A stretch of 64,000 nucleotides of DNA from Chitinophaga polysaccharea (GTDB lineage: Bacteria; Bacteroidota; Bacteroidia; Chitinophagales; Chitinophagaceae). The notes beneath the pieces were generated by a model. That model had not been told where the DNA came from, ran no database searches, and saw only the letters and a program-made list of their open reading frames with translations. The stretch is from contig NZ_CABFVU010000003.1 of NCBI RefSeq assembly GCF_902150045.1, positions 372,001 to 436,000 on the forward strand. The letters are read 5' to 3'. Made by a program: the position numbers and the translations under genes. Shown piece by piece: positions 36,224-44,954 of this stretch (position 1 is the stretch's first letter; each line of letters starts with the position of its first letter).

Positions 36224-36871
36224 ATGAAGAAAATATTATTCCTGTTGCTTTTATTGACTGGCACTTATCCGTTGTATACAGCAGCGCAAAGCAATTATGA
36301 TCATAAAGTGATTGCAGTGCTGCCCGTCAGAACGACGTTTGCAGAGTATAGAAGTTTGTCGGACAGTAGTATGAAAGCATTTATGGCGCTTGAAATAAAA
36401 TACGGTATACAGTTGCAGGAGGCATTATACCAAACCATTACCAGTGATACGGGCCGGTTGTTGGTAGAAGTACAATCATGGCAAACAACTGATTCCATTT
36501 TAAAAAGAGCCGGTTTGGATCTGCGGAAAGTACCTTACCTGGATATGTCTGCTATCGCAAAAGTATTGAAGGTAGATGCCTGTATTACAACCACTGCTAC
36601 ACTTAGCAGCCGGGGAAATGTGGCTGTTGGAGCACCGGCACCATGGCCAATAGGATTGGCCGCAAGCGAAGGACTTAGCCAGGCTTTGAGAGCTATCAAA
36701 AGGAATAACAAAATGTTTACATTCCGGTTAATGGATGGAAAGTCCGGCGATGAGGTATGGACCTTTTCGCAGGAGATGACCGCAGGTGACATCTCGTTGG
36801 ATAAAGATCAACTCGTATTTTCTCCGCTGATCTTTAAAAGATTCAAAAAACGCTTCCCTTATTGTGACTAG
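36224..36871 (+). CDS. Exported protein of unknown function
   Basis: 215 residues with a clear signal peptide (KKILFLLLLLTGTYPLYTAAQ). The mature part starts VIAVLPVRTTF and contains GIQLQEALYQTIT, AIAKVLKVDACITTTATL and GDEVWTFSQEM. That order (strand, helix, strand giving a composite activity, then lipid/ATP-free core) recalls the CsgG/TolB-N-like fold of outer-membrane assembly lipoproteins, but no lipobox is present and the resemblance is inference. It is monocistronic or loosely paired with the small membrane protein that starts 39 bp later. Confidence 0.65.
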   Translation: MKKILFLLLLLTGTYPLYTAAQSNYDHKVIAVLPVRTTFAEYRSLSDSSMKAFMALEIKYGIQLQEALYQTITSDTGRLLVEVQSWQTTDSILKRAGLDLRKVPYLDMSAIAKVLKVDACITTTATLSSRGNVAVGAPAPWPIGLAASEGLSQALRAIKRNNKMFTFRLMDGKSGDEVWTFSQEMTAGDISLDKDQLVFSPLIFKRFKKRFPYCD

Positions 36872-36910
36872 CCTCCCTTATTTTTAAACTTTTCTACTTA
36901 TATTAGAACT

Positions 36911-37264
36911 ATGAAATCCTTTGCCCATTTTCTCCTCGTTCTGCTCCTGGCTTATGCAGCAGGTATGATACTACCCTGGTGGAGTGTAGCGCTCGTCGCT
37001 TTTCTCGTTACCCTGCTGATGCCGTTATCTCCGGGTAAATCATTCTTCAGCGCCTTCATGGGCATTTTTGTATTATGGATGATCCTTGCTTTTTATATGG
37101 ATGTAAGAAACGATCACCTGCTGGCCAACCGTATGAGTGAAATGATATTGAAGGTGCGGAGCGGACCGCTGATGGGAGCGGTTAGCTCGTTTCTGGGCGC
37201 GCTGGTAGCCGGTTTTGCGGCCAGCACCGCTGCGTTTGTCCGTGCTCCTAAAAAGGTCGCCTGA
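36911..37264 (+). CDS. Small membrane protein of unknown function
   Basis: 117 residues with about three to four membrane helices (FAHFLLVLLLAYAAGMI, WSVALVAFLVTLLMPL, FFSAFMGIFVLWMILAFYM, LMGAVSSFLGALVAGF). No family motif was recognised. It follows the exported protein by 39 bp and precedes the DUF5686 gene by 80 bp on the same strand. No catalytic residues or charges inside helices stand out. Confidence 0.65.
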   Translation: MKSFAHFLLVLLLAYAAGMILPWWSVALVAFLVTLLMPLSPGKSFFSAFMGIFVLWMILAFYMDVRNDHLLANRMSEMILKVRSGPLMGAVSSFLGALVAGFAASTAAFVRAPKKVA

Positions 37265-37344
37265 TTACTTATCCAGGCTGTTAAAATTCTGATAAAACAG
37301 TTTACACCAATAACCCATAAGCTGTTCGCCGTTACATTTGGAAT

Positions 37345-39867
37345 ATGAAGTATTACCTGTCTGCCCTGTTTTGCATTTTCATTTCCAGCTACTGCCAGGC
37401 TATTGTGGTAAAAGGCCGCGTAACGGATGATAAAGATCAACCACTTCCATTTGCTACCATCTTCATAAAAGGAACCACTACCGGTACTACTACCAATGCC
37501 GCCGGCCAGTACCAGCTTGATCTGGCGCCAGGACAATATACCGTGGTATGCCAGTATATCGGCTTTAAAAGAACAGAGCTGCCGCTTAACGTAAATACCT
37601 CTGCGCAAATACTCGACTTCCGCCTGCAGCCAGTGAATATGCAGATAAAGGAAGTGGTGGTGAAAGCAAATGGAGAAGATCCTGCATACGCCATCATCCG
37701 GCAGGCTATTAAGAAAAGACATTTCTACCAGGAACAGGTAAAGGAATATACCTGCATGTCGTATATCAAAGGAACCATAGGGATGAAAGGCGTTCCCGGA
37801 AGATTTATGGGGCAGAAGATAGATAAGAAGGATATGGGGGTAGACAGCACCGGGAAAGGCATGATCTTCCTGTCGGAATCAGTAACAAAAATATCTGCTC
37901 GGCAACCGGACAAAATCAAACTGGAAGTAATTTCTTCCCGGAAAAGCGGCGGCGGCTTCGGTTTGAGTTTCCCTGCCATCATCAGCTTCTATGATAATAA
38001 CGTTTCCGCAGTGATCACGCAAATGGGCCCCAGGGGCTATATTTCACCTATTGCTGAAAATGCATTGGCCTATTATCAATATCACCTGGAAGGTACATTT
38101 ACAGAAGACGGTAAAACAGTGAACAAGATACAGGTTATTCCCCGCCGTAAACATGAGCCCCTGTTTTCAGGCTATATCTTTATTACAGACAGCGATTGGC
38201 GTATTCACAGCACAGACCTGCTCCTTACCAGTGAATACCAGCTGGAGCTGATGGATTCACTGGAAATACGCCAGACACACGTACCCGTTACAGGAGATAT
38301 ATGGCGTGTAAAAGACCAGGTGATACATATATCCTTTAATAAATTTGGCTTCCGCATGGGAGGCAGCTTTGTAAATGTATATTCCGATTATAATGTAGCC
38401 CCCCGTTTCCCGCCAAAGTTCTTTGATAACACTTTCCTCAAGTATGATTCTGCTTTTGATAAACAGACGCACACATACTGGGACAGTGTACGGCCGGTGC
38501 CACTGGAAACCGATGAGGTAAAGGATTATCACGAAAAAGACAGCATCGCCAAGGCGGCGCGCGACTCCTCCTTTTCCCGTTATCACCTCGATTCCCTGCA
38601 ACATAAACAACCACGCGTTAAGGTAATGGATGTGCTCTGGAACGGGGTGAAACGCAAGTATTATTTTCGCCGCGACAGCTCCATTCAGTATAATTCCCTG
38701 GGCGTAAGAGGACTGCTGAAATCATTGAAGTATAACACCGTGGAAGGCCTGGTGATTGCCCTGGAACCAGACCTGAACATCTACACCGGGGAAGAAAGCA
38801 GTTTACGCATTACCCCCTTCCTGCGGTACGGATTGAGCAATACTCACTTCAATGCCTATACGCAAATTGATTTCAGCAACCGCAGTAAGGAGCGTAAGCG
38901 TTTTGGCCGCAACGACTGGTTGCTGGCTGGAGGGAAGCGTGTTTCCCAGTTCAACCAGGATAATCCCATCGATAATATTGCCAACGAGTTTTATACCCTG
39001 TTCCTGAAGGAGAACTATATGAAGCTGTATGAAAACTGGTTCGGCAAACTACGCTATACCCGTACATTCCAGACAAATGATAAGTTGTCGGTAGGGGCTG
39101 CTTATGAAAGCAGGAACCCATTGGAAAACACTACCGATTTCGTGATCTTTAAAAACGACCGTAAACAGTTTACGCCCAATCATCCTTATGAGCTGGCGAA
39201 CGTACCATTTGAAAAACACCAGGCGCTGGTGCTGGATGCCAGCTTCACATTCCAGCCCGGACAACAATTTGTGGAATTGCCCGACCGCAAAATCCCTTTT
39301 GGTTCAAAATATCCCACCTTCATCATCGGATACAGCAAAGGCATACCCAATGTGGGGAACAGCATTGTTGATTTTGATAAATGGAATTTTTCGGTGCAGG
39401 ACAATATGAATTTCAAACTGCTGGGTGAATTCCGCTACCATATTGGTATAGGAGGCTTCCTGAACGACCGGAATGTACAGATACCCGATTACCAGCATTT
39501 CAACGGTAATCAAACCTTCTACAATATAAAATACCTGAACAGCTTCCAGCTGGCGCCGTATTACCGGTATAGCACTACTGCGCCATTTTATGCCACTGCC
39601 AATGTGGAACATCATTTCAATGGCTTACTCACCAATAAAATCCCGTTGCTGAACCGGCTGAAATGGAACCTGGTGGCTGGCGCCAATGGGTTTTATGTAA
39701 ACAGCGACAATAACTATATGGAAGTTTTCGGGGGTATTGAAAATATTTTCAAGATGATCAGGGTAGATGTAGTGGCAGGCTATCAAAGTAAAGAAGATAC
39801 CCGTATCGGGGTGCGTGTTGGCTTTGGGGGAATCCTGGGCAACATGGTAAAGCTTAAAACTAACTGA
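37345..39867 (+). CDS. DUF5686 outer-membrane protein with carboxypeptidase-regulatory-like domain
   Basis: 840 residues. A signal peptide (to about 19) precedes a CarboxypepD_reg-like sandwich (VVKGRVTDDKDQPLPFATIFIKG, about 20-100). The rest is the DUF5686 type: AYAIIRQAIKKRHFYQEQVKEYTCMSYIKG followed by a beta-barrel-like C-terminal part ending VRVGFGGILGNMVKLKTN. Such proteins are common in Bacteroidota outer membranes and have no plug domain, so it is not a TonB receptor. The function is not established. It is probably monocistronic. Confidence 0.87.
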   Translation: MKYYLSALFCIFISSYCQAIVVKGRVTDDKDQPLPFATIFIKGTTTGTTTNAAGQYQLDLAPGQYTVVCQYIGFKRTELPLNVNTSAQILDFRLQPVNMQIKEVVVKANGEDPAYAIIRQAIKKRHFYQEQVKEYTCMSYIKGTIGMKGVPGRFMGQKIDKKDMGVDSTGKGMIFLSESVTKISARQPDKIKLEVISSRKSGGGFGLSFPAIISFYDNNVSAVITQMGPRGYISPIAENALAYYQYHLEGTFTEDGKTVNKIQVIPRRKHEPLFSGYIFITDSDWRIHSTDLLLTSEYQLELMDSLEIRQTHVPVTGDIWRVKDQVIHISFNKFGFRMGGSFVNVYSDYNVAPRFPPKFFDNTFLKYDSAFDKQTHTYWDSVRPVPLETDEVKDYHEKDSIAKAARDSSFSRYHLDSLQHKQPRVKVMDVLWNGVKRKYYFRRDSSIQYNSLGVRGLLKSLKYNTVEGLVIALEPDLNIYTGEESSLRITPFLRYGLSNTHFNAYTQIDFSNRSKERKRFGRNDWLLAGGKRVSQFNQDNPIDNIANEFYTLFLKENYMKLYENWFGKLRYTRTFQTNDKLSVGAAYESRNPLENTTDFVIFKNDRKQFTPNHPYELANVPFEKHQALVLDASFTFQPGQQFVELPDRKIPFGSKYPTFIIGYSKGIPNVGNSIVDFDKWNFSVQDNMNFKLLGEFRYHIGIGGFLNDRNVQIPDYQHFNGNQTFYNIKYLNSFQLAPYYRYSTTAPFYATANVEHHFNGLLTNKIPLLNRLKWNLVAGANGFYVNSDNNYMEVFGGIENIFKMIRVDVVAGYQSKEDTRIGVRVGFGGILGNMVKLKTN

Positions 39868-40324
39868 CACTGATTCCGGGGACCCTGTTACCACCAGATA
39901 TGCTTGCCAGGTAACAAAATCCCCGTATCTCACTATTCACCGACCGGTTCTAGAATTTCTTCCTGCTCTTTATTTCTTTCTTTTCGTCAAAGAAATAAGC
40001 CAGTAACCTGTAAATCCAGATACCAACAATTGCATAAATAAAGTAAGTAATGTAAATACTCATAAAATAACATTTTCGGGTTAAACAATATTGCTTCTTA
40101 AGTCATTTTTCAAAAAGGGTGCCAATTGGGGTTGTAACGTTTTCGCAAAGATATATACAATAATTATCAAATAGTTATAAAAAAATAAATATTTTTTAGA
40201 TCTACGATGAACTTTTGGTTGTCTGAATACGTTAATCAAGGTAGTACATTTTGGATAAGCGCTGTGCACATTTTACTCACACGTTAATGCCAGAACGAAT
40301 AGTCATCCTCTTGAATTACCCGGT
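39868..40324. other. Intergenic region with one candidate small ORF
   Basis: 457 bp, AT-rich. It contains the 37-codon minus-strand ORF (39950-40063) described separately. The region between 40064 and 40324 shows no convincing feature. Confidence 0.5.
39950..40063 (-). CDS. Candidate small single-pass membrane protein
   Basis: 37 residues: an N-terminal hydrophobic helix (YITYFIYAIVGIWIYRLLAYF) and a charged C-terminal tail (DEKKEIKSRKKF). This layout is typical of regulatory or stabilising small membrane proteins. There is an ATG start but no clear Shine-Dalgarno sequence, and no known family was recognised. It could be a chance ORF. Confidence 0.4.
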   Translation of the reverse strand: MSIYITYFIYAIVGIWIYRLLAYFFDEKKEIKSRKKF

Positions 40325-40531
40325 ATGAGAAAGATCGCCCTCATTGCGCTGCTGTCCGGAATTGTCCTGGCCGCAGCCGCCTACATTACGGAAACAAATG
40401 ACCTGCCCGGTGCGGCAGAACTGAGAACCCCCGGTTTTATCGGTTACATCTTCATTATCAGCGCCATAGCCTGGTTTTCTCTGCATGTTCTTTACCAGTG
40501 GGCAAAGGAATCAGATCCTTATCATTATTGA
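40325..40531 (+). CDS. Small two-helix membrane protein of unknown function
   Basis: 68 residues with two hydrophobic helices (ALIALLSGIVLAAAAYI and GYIFIISAIAWFSLHVLYQW) and a short polar loop between them. No family was recognised. It ends 18 bp before the promoter of trhO, so it is a separate unit. Coding is likely from the hydrophobic pattern and ATG start but not proven. Confidence 0.55.
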   Translation: MRKIALIALLSGIVLAAAAYITETNDLPGAAELRTPGFIGYIFIISAIAWFSLHVLYQWAKESDPYHY

Positions 40532-40556
40532 TATTCAAGGGATTTCGCTATCTTTG
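40527..40556 (+). promoter_or_regulatory. Bacteroidota-type promoter of trhO
   Basis: ATTG (40527-40530, near TTTG), 18 nt, then TATCTTTG (40549-40556). It predicts a leader of about 80 nt, which contains the hairpin at 40566-40597. Confidence 0.6.
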
Positions 40557-40565
40557 CGCCCTGAA

Positions 40566-40597
40566 TCAATTGTTCTTTTAAGATGAAAGAAAATTGA
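40566..40597 (+). promoter_or_regulatory. Hairpin in the trhO 5' leader
   Basis: TCAATT-G-TTCTTT (40566-40578) pairs with AAAGAAAATTGA (40586-40597): 12 bp with a single bulged G and a 7-nt loop. It lies about 48 nt before the ATG. A regulatory role is possible but unknown. Confidence 0.4.
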
Positions 40598-40644
40598 TTG
40601 GAGTTTTGTTCGCGACGCAGGCGTCCTTAAAATTTCAAGCAATT

Positions 40645-41661
40645 ATGGCATTACACAACAGAGTATCTGCCGCCGAACTGAAAGTCCGGCTGGCCAATGA
40701 AACGTTTAAACGCGTTACCGTTTCCTTCTACCAATACGCAAAAATCCCCGACCCAAAGGCATTCCGTGATCAATTGTACGAATCGCTTTTCCAACTTGGC
40801 ACTTTCGGACGTATTTACGTAGCCCATGAAGGCATTAATGCCCAGGTGAGCGTGCCGGAGCATCATTTTGAGGCGTTTAAGCAACAATTATATGCTATCG
40901 ACTTTCTCAGTGGCATCCGGCTGAACATTGCTGTTGACGACGACGGCAAGTCCTTTTTTGTACTGAAGATCAAAGTACGTGAGAAGATCGTGGCCGACGG
41001 TATTACAGACCCCACCTTTGATATGGCCAATCGCGGCCGATATGTGGATGCCGTCACTTTTAATAAACTTACGGAAGACCCGGATACGGTGATCGTAGAC
41101 ATGAGAAATCACTACGAGTATGAAGTGGGGCATTTTGAAGGCGCTATAGAAGTACCTTCAGATACTTTCCGCGATCAGCTGCCCATGGCTGTGGATATGC
41201 TGGCTGATCAGAAAGACAAGAACATCATCATGTACTGTACCGGCGGTATCCGTTGCGAAAAAGCATCGGCTTATATGCTGCACAACGGCTTTAAGAATGT
41301 ATTTCACCTGGAAGGCGGTATTATTGAGTATACAAACAAGGCACGGCAACAAGGGCTTCCCATTAAATTCAAAGGAAAGAACTTCGTGTTCGACGACCGT
41401 CTCGGAGAGCGCATCAGCGACGATATTATCAGTCATTGCCACCAATGCGGTGAGCCTTGCGACAGCCACACCAATTGCCTGAACGATGGTTGTCACCTTT
41501 TGTTTATCCAGTGTGAATCATGCGCAAAAAAATATGATGGCTGCTGCAGTGAAGCTTGTCAAACTACCCACGCGCTACCACCGGAGCAACAGGCAGAATT
41601 ACGCAAGGGAGTGGAGAAAGGACTGATGTTCAATAAATCAAGAAGAAGAAAAATAGAATAA
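40645..41661 (+). CDS. trhO: tRNA uridine(34) hydroxylase, rhodanese-domain family
   Basis: 338 residues from the ATG at 40645 (an in-frame ATG at 40594 lies within the leader hairpin). An N-terminal UPF0176 domain (VTVSFYQYAKIPDPKAFRDQLY) precedes a rhodanese domain with the active-site loop YCTGGIRCEKA, and a cysteine-rich C-terminal tail with CxxC pairs (CHQCGEPC, CESCAKKYDGCC) that may bind zinc. The family (E. coli YceA/TrhO) hydroxylates wobble uridine of tRNAs using O2. Followed by two hairpins, the second a clear terminator. Confidence 0.93.
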   Translation: MALHNRVSAAELKVRLANETFKRVTVSFYQYAKIPDPKAFRDQLYESLFQLGTFGRIYVAHEGINAQVSVPEHHFEAFKQQLYAIDFLSGIRLNIAVDDDGKSFFVLKIKVREKIVADGITDPTFDMANRGRYVDAVTFNKLTEDPDTVIVDMRNHYEYEVGHFEGAIEVPSDTFRDQLPMAVDMLADQKDKNIIMYCTGGIRCEKASAYMLHNGFKNVFHLEGGIIEYTNKARQQGLPIKFKGKNFVFDDRLGERISDDIISHCHQCGEPCDSHTNCLNDGCHLLFIQCESCAKKYDGCCSEACQTTHALPPEQQAELRKGVEKGLMFNKSRRRKIE

Positions 41662-41666
41662 AAAAA

Positions 41667-41700
41667 TCCGCCCCGCGTTGTTTCTTCTCGGCAGGGCGGA
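41667..41700 (+). terminator. GC-rich hairpin after trhO
   Basis: TCCGCCC (41667-41673) pairs with GGGCGGA (41694-41700); the 20-nt loop is long and no T-run follows, so this may stall rather than end transcription. Confidence 0.4.
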
Positions 41701-41723
41701 GTAGTTGACCATAAAATCGAACC

Positions 41724-41752
41724 GGCCGGGGTGATCCGGCCTTTTCTTTTTT
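41724..41752 (+). terminator. Rho-independent terminator after trhO
   Basis: GGCCGG (41724-41729) pairs with CCGGCC (41736-41741) with a 6-nt loop, followed by an almost unbroken T-run. Confidence 0.85.
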
Positions 41753-41843
41753 ATGACCATTCTATCAACCTATATGCGAACTAAAAACCAGCGCATGCAC
41801 ATTCGTATTGTACTAAAGCGAACGGCTATACGCAATCTGTTGA

Positions 41844-44800
41844 CTACATCTGGTCTCTCTTATTTTTATAAGCGCCATAGAAAATGATGGGGAATACCAG
41901 CAACGTTAATACCGTTGCCGTAATCAGCCCGCCAATTACTACAATCGCCAGCGGCTTCTGTGTTTCAGATCCTATACCATGTGATATGGCGGCGGGAATA
42001 AGGCCTATAGCGGCCATCATCGCTGTCATTACCACAGGCCGTACACGGCTTTGTACGCCCAGCCTGATAGATTCATTCAGTGATAGTTTTGCTTCCAGGT
42101 TCTTATGGAATACGGAAATGAGGATCACCCCGTTCTGGATACAAATACCAAACAAGGCAATAAAACCTACCCCGGCGGAGATACCGAAGTTCATATTGGT
42201 GATATGCAATGCCAGGATACCGCCAATCAATGCAAAGGGCACATTCATCAGCACCAGTCCTGCATCCTTCACACTGCCCAGCATCATGAACAATACCATG
42301 AAAATCGCGATGATACTGATAGGCACTACCTGTCCGAGACGCTGTGTGGCGCGTACCTGGTTTTCAAATTCACCGGTCCAGCCAATGCTGTAGCCTTTGG
42401 GCAGTTTTACTACCCGGTTGATCTTCGCCTGCGCTTCGGCAATAGTACTACCCAGGTCGCGGTCACGTACAGAGAACTTCACGCCTATAAAGCGTTTATT
42501 GTTATCGCGGTAAATGAAAGCCGGTCCTGTAATGGTTTTAATCTCCGCAATTTCTTTCAACGGTATCTTATTATTGTTGATAGTAGGCACCATCAGGTTG
42601 GCAAGATCATCTTCCGTTTTGCGGTAGTTCTCATCATACCGGATGCGGATGTCAAATTTCTTTTCACCCTCATACAGCTGTGTGGCGGTTTTACCGCCAA
42701 TGGCCATTTCAATCACTGCCTGCGCATCACCGGTGGCTACGCCATACTGGGCCATCTTATTATCGTCGAGGTTAATGCTCATTTCAGGCTGACCAATATT
42801 CCGGATCACACCAAGATCCTTGATGCCCTGCACCGTTTTCAGTTGCGCCATTACCTGCTGTGAAAGCGATTCCAGCTTCACAAGATCGTCGCCAAAGATC
42901 TTCACCCCGTTGGCTGCTTTGAAGCCGGCCACCGCTTCAGAAACGTTGTCGCTGATAGGCTGGGAGAAGTTGAGAATGATGCCCGGGTATTTCTTCAAAC
43001 GGGCTTCCATCTGCGCAATCAGCTCGTCCTGCGTGATCTTCCGTTTCCAGCTTTCTTTTGGCGCCAGGTCTACCTGGTACTGCACAAAGTAAAAGCCGTT
43101 GGGATCGGTGCCATCGTTGGAACGGCCTACCTGCGACAATACCCTTTTTACTTCCGGGAAACCGCCGAGGTCCTGCCGGATATCATGCGCCATTTTGGTG
43201 CTTTCGGTAAGCGACATGCTCATGGGCAATTCTGTGGTAACCCACAGGGAGCCTTCATTCAGCTGTGGCAGGAACTCTGTGCCCAGGAACTTCGCCGATA
43301 TAAAAGTAAGCAGCATGAAAGCCAGTGCCAGTGTGATGCTGAGGCGTTTGTTCCGGTAAGTCCAGCTGAAGCCTTTCATTACAAAACGGTCAAAGAAATT
43401 CACCAGTGGATTATTCTTTTCCTTCACATTCCTGTTGAGCAAAATGGAGCACAGTACCGGCACCAGTGTGAGGGTAAACAACAGGGCGCCCAGCAATGCA
43501 AATCCCAGTGTCCAGGCCAGTGGTGAAAACATTTTGCCTTCTACTTTCTGGAAAGAGAAAATGGGGATCAGGGAGATGATAATAATAAGTTTGGAAAAGA
43601 AGATGGCCTTTGCCAGCTCTCCGCCGGTTTGTTTGATCCATCCCAGTTTCGCCATTTTGTTGAACCGCTCCATGCCAAATTTGTGGGCTTTATGGTCAAG
43701 CATTACGAAGATGCCTTCTACCATCACCACGGCCCCATCTATAATGATCCCGAAGTCGATCGCCCCCATCGACAGCAGGTTGGCGCTCATACCTTTTAAG
43801 CGTAAGCACATGAATGCAAACAGCAGCGCCAGCGGGATAATGATAGACACGATCACCGTAGTGCGCCAGTCGGCCATGAACAAGAATACGATCACAGTTA
43901 CGAATATGATACCTTCTGCCAGATTGTGCATTACCGTGTGGGTACAGAATTCCATCAGGTTATCACGGTCGTAGAATGTTTCCATTTTGATATCATCCGG
44001 CAGGATGGTTTCATTCAGCTCTTTCAGCTTATCTTTCAGGCGGGCCAATACTTCTGTGGGATTTTCCCCTTTACGCATCACTACGATGCCTTCCACCAGG
44101 TCGTCGTTGTTGTCTATGCCCACCTGTCCCACGCGAGGGGCGGATGCCTCATGTACATTGGCCAGATCCTTCACCAGCAGGGGCACGCCATTGATATTCT
44201 GAACAATGATATTGTTGATATCCGGGATACTGTTCAGCAGGCCGATTCCCCGCACTACGTATGCCTGCCCGTTTTTCTCTATCACATCGCCACCTACGTT
44301 CACATTGCTTTTGGTAACGGCCTGGTACAGCTCCAGCGGGGTAATATCGTATTTGGCGAGCCGTACAGGGTCTGCAGAGATCTCGTAGATCTTTTCCTGT
44401 CCGCCAAAGGCCACCACATCGGCTACACCGGGCACGCTGCGGATCTGCCGGTCTATGACCCAGTTCTGCCAGGTAAGCAGATCACGTGAATCCCGCTTGC
44501 TGCTTTTCAGGTAGTAACGGAATATTTCGCCGGTAGGACCGTAGGGTGGCTGCACTTCCGGCTCAGCGCCGTCAGGCAGACTAATGCTCTGCAACATGTT
44601 GTTCACTTGCTGACGGGCAAAGAAATCTTCTACATCATCATCAAACATGATCTTTACTACAGACAAACCAAACATGGTAACAGAACGTACACTGGTTTTT
44701 TTCTGCACTGCATTCATAGATACTTCTATGGGCAGCGTTACAAAACGCTCCACTTCCTGCGCACTGCGGCCATTCCATTTGGTTACAATCACTATCTGCG

Positions 44801-44942
44801 TGTTGGTAACATCGGGGAAAGCCTCAATGGGCGTATGTAAGAAGGAAAATACGCCTGCTGCGATCAGCGTGGCCACACTGATGAAAACAAACAGTTTGTT
44901 CCTCAGCGAAAAGGCTACAATATTTCTAATGAATTTATTCAT
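41844..44942 (-). CDS. Heavy-metal efflux RND pump (CusA/CzcA family)
   Basis: 1032 residues, standard length for the HME-RND family. The N-terminus has the first membrane helix and TPIEAFPDVTNTQIVIVT; the hydrophilic periplasmic loops and 12 helices follow the RND plan. The proton-relay helix carries GAIDFGIIIDGAVVMVEG with its acidic residues. It exports metal ions (Cu, Zn, Co or Cd) across both membranes with the adaptor at 46276 and TolC-like channel at 47372. The exact ion cannot be assigned. Last gene of a minus-strand operon that starts with the two-component genes at 50.8 kb. Confidence 0.95.
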   Translation of the reverse strand: MNKFIRNIVAFSLRNKLFVFISVATLIAAGVFSFLHTPIEAFPDVTNTQIVIVTKWNGRSAQEVERFVTLPIEVSMNAVQKKTSVRSVTMFGLSVVKIMFDDDVEDFFARQQVNNMLQSISLPDGAEPEVQPPYGPTGEIFRYYLKSSKRDSRDLLTWQNWVIDRQIRSVPGVADVVAFGGQEKIYEISADPVRLAKYDITPLELYQAVTKSNVNVGGDVIEKNGQAYVVRGIGLLNSIPDINNIIVQNINGVPLLVKDLANVHEASAPRVGQVGIDNNDDLVEGIVVMRKGENPTEVLARLKDKLKELNETILPDDIKMETFYDRDNLMEFCTHTVMHNLAEGIIFVTVIVFLFMADWRTTVIVSIIIPLALLFAFMCLRLKGMSANLLSMGAIDFGIIIDGAVVMVEGIFVMLDHKAHKFGMERFNKMAKLGWIKQTGGELAKAIFFSKLIIIISLIPIFSFQKVEGKMFSPLAWTLGFALLGALLFTLTLVPVLCSILLNRNVKEKNNPLVNFFDRFVMKGFSWTYRNKRLSITLALAFMLLTFISAKFLGTEFLPQLNEGSLWVTTELPMSMSLTESTKMAHDIRQDLGGFPEVKRVLSQVGRSNDGTDPNGFYFVQYQVDLAPKESWKRKITQDELIAQMEARLKKYPGIILNFSQPISDNVSEAVAGFKAANGVKIFGDDLVKLESLSQQVMAQLKTVQGIKDLGVIRNIGQPEMSINLDDNKMAQYGVATGDAQAVIEMAIGGKTATQLYEGEKKFDIRIRYDENYRKTEDDLANLMVPTINNNKIPLKEIAEIKTITGPAFIYRDNNKRFIGVKFSVRDRDLGSTIAEAQAKINRVVKLPKGYSIGWTGEFENQVRATQRLGQVVPISIIAIFMVLFMMLGSVKDAGLVLMNVPFALIGGILALHITNMNFGISAGVGFIALFGICIQNGVILISVFHKNLEAKLSLNESIRLGVQSRVRPVVMTAMMAAIGLIPAAISHGIGSETQKPLAIVVIGGLITATVLTLLVFPIIFYGAYKNKRDQM

Positions 44943-44954
44943 AACTCCTGTTCT

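Noticed and set aside
41884..43974. Several plus-strand ORFs of 86-252 codons
   Set aside because: They lie opposite the RND pump gene, which is fully explained on the minus strand.
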